Assembly (NCBI GenBank): GCA_030603445.1 | Contig: JAUVXU010000021.1 | Span: 1-21,820, forward strand | Direction: 5' to 3' | Length of the DNA stretch: 21,820 nt | Origin: Methanomicrobia archaeon | Lineage (GTDB): Archaea > Methanobacteriota_B > Thermococci > Methanofastidiosales > NM3 | Shown here: piece after piece, positions 1 through 7,711 of the stretch | Layout of the letters: each line of letters opens with the position of its first letter | Position numbering within the stretch: position 1 is the stretch's first letter | The notes under the pieces: generated by a model | The model's input: only the letters and a program-made list of their open reading frames with translations | The model's database searches: none | Told to the model about the DNA's origin: nothing | Translations under genes and position numbers: made by a program

Positions 1-315
1 GTCAAGGAAGGCGAAGTTGGCCTTGCTATTGGAAAGAAAGGGGCAAATATCATACGTGTTAGAGAGATGATAAACAAAGGGATTGATATAATAGAGTATT
101 CAGACGACCCAATTGTATTTCTTGAAAATGTACTAAAACCAGCAAAGATAAAAAATATTGTTATCAACGAGAAGCACCCAAATAGGAGGGAGGCTACTGT
201 TGATGTAGATAAAAAAGATCGTGGCATCGCTATCGGAAGATCAGGGAAGACCATAAATCGTGCTAAGATCTTATTAAAAAGACATCATGGCATAGATGAT
301 GTCACTATAATGTAA
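1..315 (+). CDS. nusA: NusA-like KH-domain transcription factor, C-terminal part (5' end outside window)
   Basis: The reading frame is open from base 1 and ends with TAA at 313-315, giving 104 residues of a protein whose start lies to the left. Archaeal NusA-like proteins are short (about 140-150 residues) and consist of two KH RNA-binding domains. Both KH signature loops are visible: GKKG near residue 12 of the visible part (in AIGKKGANIIRV) and GRSG near residue 79 (in AIAIGRSG-type context, read as GIAIGRSGKTINRAK). The protein is thought to bind RNA and influence transcription elongation or termination. Its position just before rpsL matches the common archaeal order (RNA polymerase subunits, L30e-like protein, nusA, rpsL, rpsG, fusA). 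Identification is secure; only the N-terminus is missing. Confidence 0.93.
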   Translation, partial: VKEGEVGLAIGKKGANIIRVREMINKGIDIIEYSDDPIVFLENVLKPAKIKNIVINEKHPNRREATVDVDKKDRGIAIGRSGKTINRAKILLKRHHGIDDVTIM

Positions 316-318
316 ACA

Positions 319-327
319 TTTATAAAT
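319..327 (+). promoter_or_regulatory. TATA-like element before rpsL
   Basis: TTTATAAAT lies just after the nusA stop, about 43-51 nt before the rpsL ATG. Transcription would start near 347-350, leaving a leader of about 20 nt that contains the SD GAGGTGAG (359-366). This suggests rpsL-rpsG-fusA can be transcribed independently of the upstream genes. No BRE was identified with confidence. Confidence 0.5.
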
Positions 328-369
328 CAAATATGTTAAAAACTCATATTCTGATGATGAGGTGAGATT

Positions 370-804
370 ATGGAAAGTCCAAGAGGAGAATTCGCTGCAA
401 GAAATTTACAGAAAAAAAGACATGCGATGAGATGGCAGGACATAGATTACAAGCGACGTGTCCTCAATTTATCAAAAAAATCGGATCCACTCGAAGGTGC
501 GCCAATGGGTAGGGGCATAGTCCTAGAAAAGGTTCCGGTTGAGGCAAAACAACCCAACTCTGCTATCCGAAAGTGTGTGAGGGTACAGTTAATCAAGAAT
601 GGCAGACAGCTTACAGCTTTTTGTCCAGGTGATGGTGCCATAAATTTTATCGATGAGCATGATGAAGTGGTAATCGAGAGAATTGGCGGACGAAAAGGTG
701 GGTCAATGGGTGACATCCCCGGTGTTAAGTTTAAGGTAACAAAGGTAAATAGGGTGTCGTTGAACGAAATGGTACATGGCAGGAAAGAAAAGCCAATAAG
801 GTGA
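370..804 (+). CDS. rpsL: 30S ribosomal protein S12 (uS12)
   Basis: This is a 144-residue protein of normal archaeal S12 length. It contains the invariant decoding-centre segments [19 protein letters not shown] (about residues 60-78) and [14 protein letters not shown] (about 88-101), plus [17 protein letters not shown]12 sits at the A-site interface of the small subunit and contributes to decoding fidelity. The ATG at 370 is set by the SD GAGGTGAG at 359-366. The stop codon TGA (802-804) is part of the AGGTGA ribosome binding site of rpsG, so the two genes are translationally coupled. Confidence 0.98.
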   Translation: MESPRGEFAARNLQKKRHAMRWQDIDYKRRVLNLSKKSDPLEGAPMGRGIVLEKVPVEAKQPNSAIRKCVRVQLIKNGRQLTAFCPGDGAINFIDEHDEVVIERIGGRKGGSMGDIPGVKFKVTKVNRVSLNEMVHGRKEKPIR

Positions 805-808
805 TAGT

Positions 809-1426
809 ATGGATGAGCCTTTTGATGCAAAAGTTTTTGGAAAATGGGATTATGATGTTGAGATTCATGATGAGGGGTTAAAGCGCTATATTACGCTTTC
901 TCCGATTCTTATACCTCATTCAGGAGGTCGTCACGAAGCTCATCGCTTCTGGAAAATAAAACAAAATATTGTAGAGCGATTAATCAACAAATCGATGCGT
1001 TCTGGAGCCGTTAAGAGAAAAGTAAGTGGAAGGTTCGTAAGACGAGCTGGTGGCCTTACTGGAAAGAAACATAAGGCATATAACAATGTTAAGGAATCTT
1101 TTGATATTATAAATAAAAAAACAAATAAGAATCCTTTAGAAGTGCTTATTATGGCCATAGAGAATTCTTCCCCAAGAGAAGAGACTACAACAATCGCATA
1201 TGGTGGAGTGAAGTACCATCAAGCTGTGGATATTTCTCCCCAGAGGAGGGTGGATGTTGCACTCAAAAATATTTCTCTTGGTGCAAGCGCACGCGCTTTC
1301 AAGTCTAAGACAAGCTACGCCAAAGCATTGGCAGATGAGATAATGTCTGCGCATGAAAGGGACATAAAGAGTTTTGCTGTAGGAAAGAAAGAGGAAATCG
1401 AGCGCATTGCGAAGTCGGCTAGGTGA
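809..1426 (+). CDS. rpsG: 30S ribosomal protein S7 (uS7)
   Basis: The product has 205 residues, typical of archaeal/eukaryotic-type S7, which is longer than the bacterial form. Recognisable blocks are [24 protein letters not shown] (about 51-73), [42 protein letters not shown] in pieces (about 108-148) and the C-terminal [37 protein letters not shown] region. S7 nucleates assembly of the 3' domain of 16S rRNA. The ATG at 809 follows AGGTGA at 799-804, which overlaps the rpsL stop. The rpsG stop TGA (1424-1426) again lies inside the AGGTGA SD of fusA. Confidence 0.98.
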   Translation: MDEPFDAKVFGKWDYDVEIHDEGLKRYITLSPILIPHSGGRHEAHRFWKIKQNIVERLINKSMRSGAVKRKVSGRFVRRAGGLTGKKHKAYNNVKESFDIINKKTNKNPLEVLIMAIENSSPREETTTIAYGGVKYHQAVDISPQRRVDVALKNISLGASARAFKSKTSYAKALADEIMSAHERDIKSFAVGKKEEIERIAKSAR

Positions 1427-1431
1427 GCGTA

Positions 1432-3627
1432 ATGGGAAGAAAGGAAAAAATGGCACAAGCTGCCCAAGAATTAATGTATTCTCCAGAACAAATTCGTAAT
1501 ATTGGAATAGCAGCGCATATAGACCACGGCAAGACAACGCTCTCTGACAATCTATTGTTTGGTGCAGGGCTTATGGCAGAGGAGTTGGCAGGAAAACAAC
1601 TCGCTCTTGACTTTGACGAACAGGAACAGGCCCGCGGTATAACAATAGATGCAGCAAACATCTCCATGGTACACGAATTTGAGGGTAAAAGCTATCTTAT
1701 AAATCTTATAGACACCCCCGGCCACGTCGACTTTGGAGGTGACGTCACCCGTGCTATGAGGGCAATTGATGGCGCAATCATTGTTGTTTGTGCTGTTGAG
1801 GGGAAGATGCCACAGACTGAAACTGTGGTACGACAGGCACTAAAAGAGCGCGTGAAGCCAGTATTGTTTATCAACAAGGTTGACAGGCTGATAAAGGAGC
1901 TTAAGCTATCTCCCGAAGAGATGCAGAAAAGATTTATGAAAAGCATCACGGAAATTAACAAACTTATCAAACAGATGGCCCCACCTGAGTTCAAAGAAAA
2001 GTGGCAGGTTTCCGTAACTGATGGAAGTGTTGCTTTTGGATCAGCTTATGCCAATTGGGCAATAAACGTGCCTTTTATGAAAGAATGTGGTTTAACATTC
2101 AAAGATATTATAACTTTGACAAATGCAGGGGAGGCAAGAGTACTTGCTCGCAAGGCTCCAATCCATAAAATCATGTTGGATATGGTAATTCATAATTTAC
2201 CCGGCCCATTGGAATCCCAGAAATATAGGATCCCACAATTATGGAAACATGATTTAGAGTCTAAAACAGGCAAAGATATGCTGGAATGCAACAAGGATGG
2301 AAACGTTGCAATGGTGGTCACGAAAATTAACATTGACAAGCATGCTGGTGAAATAGCTACTGGACGAATATTCTCGGGCACTTTAAAATCTGGCCAGGAA
2401 GTCTGGCTGTCTGCTACACGTCAAAAGAAACGTGTCCAACAGTTAGGAATTTATATGGGTCCAGATCGCGAGAGCATGGAATCAGTACCTGCAGGGAATA
2501 TTGTCGCTATCACAGGCCTTAAAGATGCAATTGCCGGAGAAACAATTTCAACAGGATTAGAACCAATTGAATCTTTTGAGAAGATAAAACATTATAGTGA
2601 ACCTGTAGTTACAATGGCTGTTGAACCTGAGAATCCAAAAGATCTTCCAAAACTTATTGAAGTTTTGCGCCAAGTCGCAAAGGAAGATCCGACTTTACAG
2701 GCAAAGATAGATGAGGAGACTGGAGAGTATCTTCTCTCTGGTATGGGTGAACTCCATCTTGAGGTAATTGAGTATAGGATTCGAAAGGGCAAAGGCGTGC
2801 CAATAAAGACATCTGAACCTATTGTGGTGTATCGTGAGTCTATAAACAGAAAATCTCCGCAGGTGGAAGGTAAATCACCAAACAAACATAACAAGTTCTA
2901 TGTTATCGTAGAGCCTATGTCTGAGGAAACATATGCTGCAGTAAAAGATGGTACTTTGCCTGAAGGCAGGGTAAAGGGAAAGGAAATCCAACAATCTCTT
3001 CGAGACCTAGGATTTGATAAACCAATGACAAAGGGTGTTGAAGAGATCTATCACGGAAATATGTATATTAATATGACACGTGGTGTCGTGCATATAGGTG
3101 AGGTCCGTGAACTTGTTATCGAAGCGTTCCACTCTGTTATGGATAAAGGCATAGTTGCTGGTGAACCTACAACAAAGGTAATGGTAAAGCTTATGGATAC
3201 GAAACTTCACGAGGATGCCATTCACCGGGGGCCATCCCAGGTAATACCTGCTATGCGCCACGCACTCTTTGCATCTTTACTGTCTGCTGAACCCGTAATA
3301 TTAGAACCAATGCAAAAGCTGTTTGTCACAGCACCACAAGAGTTCATGGGTTCTATAACAAAGCTTGTCCAGTCGCGCAGGGGTCAGATCCTTGACATGT
3401 CCCAGGAAGGCGAGCTCACTACTGTTGTATCAAAAACCCCAGTTTCCGCGATGTTTGGGTTTACAGGAGATATTCGTGGGGCAACAGAAGGGCGTGCATT
3501 GTGGACTACCGAACAATTGGGCTTTGAAGCCCTTCCAAGGGAACTACAAGAAACTGTTGTTCGAGAGGTAAGGGTTCGCAAAGGAATGAAACCTGAACCA
3601 CCAAAGGCAGTAGACTACTCAAGCTAG
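1432..3627 (+). CDS. fusA: Translation elongation factor 2 (aEF-2)
   Basis: This is a 731-residue translocase GTPase that drives ribosomal translocation. Visible GTPase motifs are [10 protein letters not shown] (G1), RGITID (switch I), [10 protein letters not shown] (G3) and NKVDR (G4). Domain IV contains [15 protein letters not shown]; its histidine, about residue 598, is the site that archaea and eukaryotes convert to diphthamide. A GTG at 1423 would also be in frame, but it lies inside the AGGTGA ribosome binding site (1421-1426) and the rpsG stop. The ATG at 1432 is therefore preferred, and it also gives the family-typical N-terminus MGRKEKM. Unlike many archaeal operons, no tuf (EF-1A) or rpsJ follows; a hairpin and T-tract come directly after. 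Confidence 0.98.
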   Translation: MGRKEKMAQAAQELMYSPEQIRNIGIAAHIDHGKTTLSDNLLFGAGLMAEELAGKQLALDFDEQEQARGITIDAANISMVHEFEGKSYLINLIDTPGHVDFGGDVTRAMRAIDGAIIVVCAVEGKMPQTETVVRQALKERVKPVLFINKVDRLIKELKLSPEEMQKRFMKSITEINKLIKQMAPPEFKEKWQVSVTDGSVAFGSAYANWAINVPFMKECGLTFKDIITLTNAGEARVLARKAPIHKIMLDMVIHNLPGPLESQKYRIPQLWKHDLESKTGKDMLECNKDGNVAMVVTKINIDKHAGEIATGRIFSGTLKSGQEVWLSATRQKKRVQQLGIYMGPDRESMESVPAGNIVAITGLKDAIAGETISTGLEPIESFEKIKHYSEPVVTMAVEPENPKDLPKLIEVLRQVAKEDPTLQAKIDEETGEYLLSGMGELHLEVIEYRIRKGKGVPIKTSEPIVVYRESINRKSPQVEGKSPNKHNKFYVIVEPMSEETYAAVKDGTLPEGRVKGKEIQQSLRDLGFDKPMTKGVEEIYHGNMYINMTRGVVHIGEVRELVIEAFHSVMDKGIVAGEPTTKVMVKLMDTKLHEDAIHRGPSQVIPAMRHALFASLLSAEPVILEPMQKLFVTAPQEFMGSITKLVQSRRGQILDMSQEGELTTVVSKTPVSAMFGFTGDIRGATEGRALWTTEQLGFEALPRELQETVVREVRVRKGMKPEPPKAVDYSS

Positions 3628-3643
3628 AGGTAATAATTTAATG

Positions 3644-3675
3644 CAGAGTTTACAAAACGAACTCTGTATTTTTTT
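3644..3675 (+). terminator. Hairpin plus T-tract after fusA
   Basis: CAGAGTT (3644-3650) and AACTCTG (3660-3666) form a 7-bp stem with a 9-nt loop, followed by a T-run at 3669-3675 and further T-rich DNA to about 3700. T-runs are the usual archaeal termination signal. The site lies 17 bp past the fusA stop and separates it from the convergent genes on the other strand. No matching T-run follows the hairpin on the minus strand. Confidence 0.65.
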
Positions 3676-3785
3676 CCTGTTTTCTTTTCTATTATTTTTT
3701 ATCTAGAATACTAAAACATTTCTTGTTTATTATTATCAGGATTCAACACATCTTTTGCAATAGTCGCTTTTCTACAAAAACATCG

Positions 3786-4598
3786 TCACATGAGTTTTTT
3801 GCAGCTAGCATTATATTCACATACTTGGGCATACTCGCATCTGTGGCAATGGGGCGTTGTCGGTGCAAATGTTGTGCATTCTTTTATTAGGCCTATATGT
3901 TCCTTAACTATATCCTTATTGTCGGGACTGATTTGAATAGAAAATATCTTTCTGGGTTTAGTATATAGTATCCCTGATAGATGCACTTTTTTTCCAAATC
4001 CCTCGGTTGCAAGAAGAGCATTAATCATTAGAGGCATTATATCTTCTTTTTCTATCCCGTTAGTTGTTGCTGACCCAACCTCAAATTGAATGGGGATGCA
4101 GTAATGGTCCGTGATATGAGCAAGTGGTATCGTGCCTGCTAGCTTGTGCCTGAAGTCCACTATACGCTTCCCAACATGATCTGGCATATAACATGCACGT
4201 ATTGCAAGCTCTTTTCCTGTCATCCCAAAGCACTGCAGGTGCCACTGGCACTTTAGCATTCCTTCATTTAAGTCTCTTGAAAGTTCATTTGCAATGAATT
4301 TTGCGATGTATTCAAAATCTAATTCTGCAATATATTTTGACGTCTTTGATATTGTACCTGCAACTGCCATATCAAGCAGTGATGCATAGACATGATTTAT
4401 GTCACGTTCTTCTTCTATTTTTGCGCACGCATCCTGTTCCTTTGCATAAAACACAATACGTGAGGCATAAGAAAGTTTTTTTAGTATATCTTCTTGTGAG
4501 TAAGATATAGGTTCTTTTCTGATATACTGTAAGTAGTATTTGTAAGGGCAGATTCCAAATATGCGTGCTTGCTGTGCTGTAAGGTACTTGCTACCCAA
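3786..4598 (-). CDS. Cas4-like PD-(D/E)XK superfamily protein, catalytic motifs apparently lost
   Basis: This 270-residue protein has the Cas4/RecB-nuclease layout. An N-terminal cysteine lies in CPYKYYLQY (about residues 17-25) and a C-terminal Cys cluster lies in CHRCEYAQVC (C-x2-C-x5-C, about 251-260), which together would ligate a Fe-S cluster. In Cas4 nucleases the active site is a G-x-[IL]-D strand followed by E-x-K. The corresponding stretches here appear to be GTIPLAH and FEVGS, so the metal-binding Asp and catalytic Lys look absent. The start is TTG at 4598, immediately after the nadC stop TGA (4599-4601) and in the same frame, with GGTGA 4 nt upstream; it is almost surely coupled to nadC. 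No CRISPR array or other cas gene is visible. The fold is fairly secure; loss of activity is inferred from an alignment by eye. Confidence 0.72.
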   Translation of the reverse strand: MGSKYLTAQQARIFGICPYKYYLQYIRKEPISYSQEDILKKLSYASRIVFYAKEQDACAKIEEERDINHVYASLLDMAVAGTISKTSKYIAELDFEYIAKFIANELSRDLNEGMLKCQWHLQCFGMTGKELAIRACYMPDHVGKRIVDFRHKLAGTIPLAHITDHYCIPIQFEVGSATTNGIEKEDIMPLMINALLATEGFGKKVHLSGILYTKPRKIFSIQISPDNKDIVKEHIGLIKECTTFAPTTPHCHRCEYAQVCEYNASCKKLM

Positions 4599-5408
4599 TC
4601 AATCACCGTTTATCTCCAACGACACATCAACTGCTTTTACAGAATGTGTTAGCCATCCCATAGATATAGCATCAACACCGGATGTGGCATATTCTGGTAG
4701 ATTTTCAAAGGTAATACCCCCAGATGCCTCATACATAATTGAAGCATGTCCCATCTTTTTTAAATGAGATATTATTTTTTGTATTTCTTTTGGAGACATA
4801 TTGTCAAACATGATGATATCTGCTTTATTTTCGGCAGCTTCTATGGCTTGATTTTTATTTTCTACCTCTACTTCAATCTTTTTTGTAAATGATATTTTTC
4901 TAGCACGAGCAATATTTTCCTTTATCCCTAATATCTTGATATGATTGTCTTTTATTAGAAACATATCATCCAATCGCCATCTATGTGGATCTCCTCCCCC
5001 GGCAATAATGGCAAGTTTGTCATAGTATCGCATAACAGTCTTGCGTGTGCCTGTGATTCGGACTTTTCCCCCTACGATATCAACACATGCACGTGTGGCG
5101 GTTGTTATTCCCCCCATTCGCTGCAGCAGATTTAGTATTGTGCGTTCTATTGACAGGATTGTTTTTACATTGCCGTTAAGTTGTATAATTATTGTGCCCT
5201 TCTTTATACGGCTCCCGTCTTCTACAAGTTTTTTTGCTTTAATTCCTTGGATAGCACAAATGCCGCAAACAAGGTCTAGACCTGAAATATAAGCGTCCTG
5301 TTTTAGTATTATATTTGCTTTTACGTTTTTGTCTGGCAGAAGTTGTGAGGTGATATCTCCATATCCTATATCCTCTTTTATTTGTTGGATAAGTGGATTT
5401 AGATTCAT
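4599..5408 (-). CDS. nadC: Nicotinate-nucleotide pyrophosphorylase (quinolinate phosphoribosyltransferase, decarboxylating)
   Basis: About 269 residues. The enzyme makes nicotinate mononucleotide from quinolinate and PRPP, the committed step into NAD from the de novo pathway. Diagnostic motifs are GYGDITS near the N-terminus, ITGTRKT, GGGDPHRWRLDDMFLIKDNHI in pieces (the PRPP/quinolinate pocket), IMFDNM, EASGGI and GVDAISMGWLTHS. A TTG at 5417 is also in frame, but ATG at 5408 gives MNLNPLIQQ and lies about 25 nt from a TATA box centred near 5433, so a leaderless transcript from 5408 is likely. nadA and nadB are not in the window. The stop codon abuts the start of the Cas4-like gene, giving a two-gene unit. 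Confidence 0.95.
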   Translation of the reverse strand: MNLNPLIQQIKEDIGYGDITSQLLPDKNVKANIILKQDAYISGLDLVCGICAIQGIKAKKLVEDGSRIKKGTIIIQLNGNVKTILSIERTILNLLQRMGGITTATRACVDIVGGKVRITGTRKTVMRYYDKLAIIAGGGDPHRWRLDDMFLIKDNHIKILGIKENIARARKISFTKKIEVEVENKNQAIEAAENKADIIMFDNMSPKEIQKIISHLKKMGHASIMYEASGGITFENLPEYATSGVDAISMGWLTHSVKAVDVSLEINGD

Positions 5409-5426
5409 ACGTCTCAATAGATTTTT

Positions 5427-5440
5427 TTAAAAATATAATC
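5427..5440 (-). promoter_or_regulatory. TATA box for nadC
   Basis: On the minus strand the sequence reads GATTATATTTTTAA, centred about 25 nt before the nadC ATG at 5408. That spacing is what is expected for a leaderless archaeal transcript. It lies in the short gap between the glycosyltransferase stop (5457) and nadC. Confidence 0.6.
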
Positions 5441-5456
5441 GTTTCGGTGGCACAGT

Positions 5457-7688
5457 TCACTTTACAATGGCCAGTATGTAGACATTATTGTAAGGATTTG
5501 AATGGTCCTCGTATATTACATTAAACTTCGCTGATGAGAAAAACTTGGTCCAATTGATAGGCACTCCAAATGAGCTGTCCTTGTATGAACCAAGCCAACC
5601 TCGTGATGCCATGTTATCTGATATATACACATGCGTTATGCCATAACGATTAGCAAGAGAAAGTGTTAGGTCCATATCCTCTGTTTTATAAAAATCGTAG
5701 ATGTCATCCTGTACCTGAGCAGGAGCTTTTATGTATTCGTTAAAGTCTATATTACGCAAAGGGAACAGGCCCCCAATCAAAGCTCTGCCTGCACAAACAC
5801 CACTAAACATCTGTCCCGTATAATAATCGGCGACTATGAGGTCATTTTGGGTGGAGTTGGCTTTAAACCATACAGCAGCGTTGTAATCTTCGATAAATAC
5901 CCCTGAATTCGTTATCTTAAAATCCATATCATAATCAGGCATGACCGCACCCGATAGGCTAAAGTAACCCAGGCATGCAATAAAGATCATGAAGCCATAT
6001 GCATATGTGGTTTTGTGTTTTCTTATCTCCATTATAAGAATTGCGGCCAGGATCGAGAAAGGTTGTGCAAGAAATATATAAAAGCGGTATCCTTCTAAGG
6101 GGCGAACCGTTGTTTCCCACATAAGGCCATATTCGCGGACAATAGAGAGGATGTTCTCGCTAAACACTTCGTAAAGTAAAAATATGGTCCAAAAAATGAG
6201 GAAAGTCTCGTATCGGTGTTTCAAGATATATTTGCCCACTTTGCCTTTGTATTGGTATATGAAGAGGGTGGGAATGGAGATCAGTGCTGCTATTGCTAAG
6301 ATGTTCTGCCCTGTTAGGTAGGTCCTGATAAGTTCTAATGCCCCCATTGTAGCCGATGTTTTTGTATAAATGTAGACAGACGCCACTAGTATTCCAAATG
6401 AAAATACAATGATAACAGGTGTTAGGTATGGGCTAGTATGCAGTGATTTAGAAAATGCAGCTGCAAGAATGAAGAAAATGAAAATAGTGATGAAAAGCAA
6501 ACCAATGGCTTCCAGGTCACTTGCAAAAGCGCTTTGTATGAATGTGAATGTTTTTGTCCATGCCCCTATATTGCCTGCTTTTGTGGTAAACCAGGTTGCT
6601 ACGCCACTAATTATGATTGCGCATGCTGCAGATACTGCAGTCGCTAAAGCAAACGTTGTCTTTAACCTGAGCAGAGCTATTAAGGAATAGATCAATGCAA
6701 GTATTGCAATAACTGGTATTGTAATGGTCTTGCCCATAAAAATGCCGCATAGTATCGAGAATATCGTTGCTAGGCTTATTATATGCCATGGATTGTAATT
6801 TGAGTGGATGTTGAAGTAGGAAAGCCTATCTACTAACAGGTACCCGAAACCTATAAACCCCATTATCATAAACGGTGCCCCATAAGAGGTAAGATGGGAT
6901 CCGAATGTTTGCAAAAGCGTTGATGTTGTTATTATCCATATCCACCAGTAGAATAGGAAGTTTGGCGCCCACCACCAACTTGAAATGATAAGGCTGATAA
7001 GCACTGCTACCCCAAGGAACTTAAGCTCGTTATGCACTGGCTGCTTGTCGAATTTTCTTGCAATAACATAGAGGGCCATAAGCCCGATTATGATAAAATA
7101 AGATAGGTGCACCATAAAATTTATTCCAAGAAGGATCCCCATCCAAATTGCATTGTTCCGGGAGTAACCATATTTTTGCCGCGATAGATATATCAGAACA
7201 ATTGGGATTACCATGAGCGTGAACACTTGCGGATCCGCAATTGCACTATAAAGTATAAATGATGGGGTTATGGCAAGCATTAACACAGAAAGTCGCGCCA
7301 CGTTGCGGCTGAACCACTCTTTTGCAAGGAAATATAAGGGGATGGGTGTGAATGCCTCGATAAATGGAATTACTCTTGTCATAACGGTCGGCAAGTCTAG
7401 ATTACTAATAGCAGAGATAGCGGCGTAAAACATTGGGGAGAGCGGAGGATACCACAAAGGCACATCACCGTAGGGCAAATACCGGATATCAGGTATTGGC
7501 AATGCATGGTAATCCAAGATGTATTGTGACATACATATCCTATACCATACGTCGCCAAGAAATACTGGAAGGTGGCTATCCATCTCTAATTTTGGCACGA
7601 TGCGAATAAAAACTCCAAACACATAGATTGCAGTTAATAATAAAATGTCGTTGTTTTTTAACAAGGCCACTATTTTATTTGAATTCAT
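5457..7688 (-). CDS. GT-C family membrane glycosyltransferase, STT3/AglB-like
   Basis: This is a 743-residue polytopic protein with roughly 12-13 hydrophobic membrane segments and a soluble C-terminal part from about residue 590. Near the N-terminus, after the first membrane helix, FLGDVWYRICMSQYI (Asp46) and IPDIRYLPYG resemble the first luminal loop of STT3/AglB, where an acidic residue binds metal and the lipid-linked sugar. IADPQVF near residue 151 resembles the later acidic loop motif. The WWDYG motif of true oligosaccharyltransferases is not evident; the equivalent region reads VADYYTGQMFSGVCAGR. The family (lipid-linked-sugar-dependent GT-C) is well supported, but the exact acceptor is unknown. 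The ATG at 7688 has an upstream AAGGGGCG and lies 23 bp after the DUF373-propeller stop, so the two are cotranscribed. Confidence 0.72.
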   Translation of the reverse strand: MNSNKIVALLKNNDILLLTAIYVFGVFIRIVPKLEMDSHLPVFLGDVWYRICMSQYILDYHALPIPDIRYLPYGDVPLWYPPLSPMFYAAISAISNLDLPTVMTRVIPFIEAFTPIPLYFLAKEWFSRNVARLSVLMLAITPSFILYSAIADPQVFTLMVIPIVLIYLSRQKYGYSRNNAIWMGILLGINFMVHLSYFIIIGLMALYVIARKFDKQPVHNELKFLGVAVLISLIISSWWWAPNFLFYWWIWIITTSTLLQTFGSHLTSYGAPFMIMGFIGFGYLLVDRLSYFNIHSNYNPWHIISLATIFSILCGIFMGKTITIPVIAILALIYSLIALLRLKTTFALATAVSAACAIIISGVATWFTTKAGNIGAWTKTFTFIQSAFASDLEAIGLLFITIFIFFILAAAFSKSLHTSPYLTPVIIVFSFGILVASVYIYTKTSATMGALELIRTYLTGQNILAIAALISIPTLFIYQYKGKVGKYILKHRYETFLIFWTIFLLYEVFSENILSIVREYGLMWETTVRPLEGYRFYIFLAQPFSILAAILIMEIRKHKTTYAYGFMIFIACLGYFSLSGAVMPDYDMDFKITNSGVFIEDYNAAVWFKANSTQNDLIVADYYTGQMFSGVCAGRALIGGLFPLRNIDFNEYIKAPAQVQDDIYDFYKTEDMDLTLSLANRYGITHVYISDNMASRGWLGSYKDSSFGVPINWTKFFSSAKFNVIYEDHSNPYNNVYILAIVK

Positions 7689-7711
7689 ATACGCCCCTTC
7701 TTACTGTGCCC

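Noticed and set aside
447-830. 127-aa minus-strand frame over rpsL
   Set aside because: Shadow of the conserved rpsL coding sequence; no SD or family match.
1423-1431. GTG start for fusA at 1423
   Set aside because: It lies inside the AGGTGA ribosome binding site and the rpsG stop; ATG at 1432 has proper spacing and the family N-terminus.
3786-4598. Part of a CRISPR-Cas locus
   Set aside because: No repeats-spacer array and no cas1, cas2 or effector gene is in the window, and the nuclease motifs look lost.
3786-5408. nadC and the Cas4-like frame as one read-through protein, since both are in the same frame split by one TGA
   Set aside because: A TTG start with GGTGA 4 nt upstream follows the TGA directly, and both halves are complete families; ordinary coupling is simpler.
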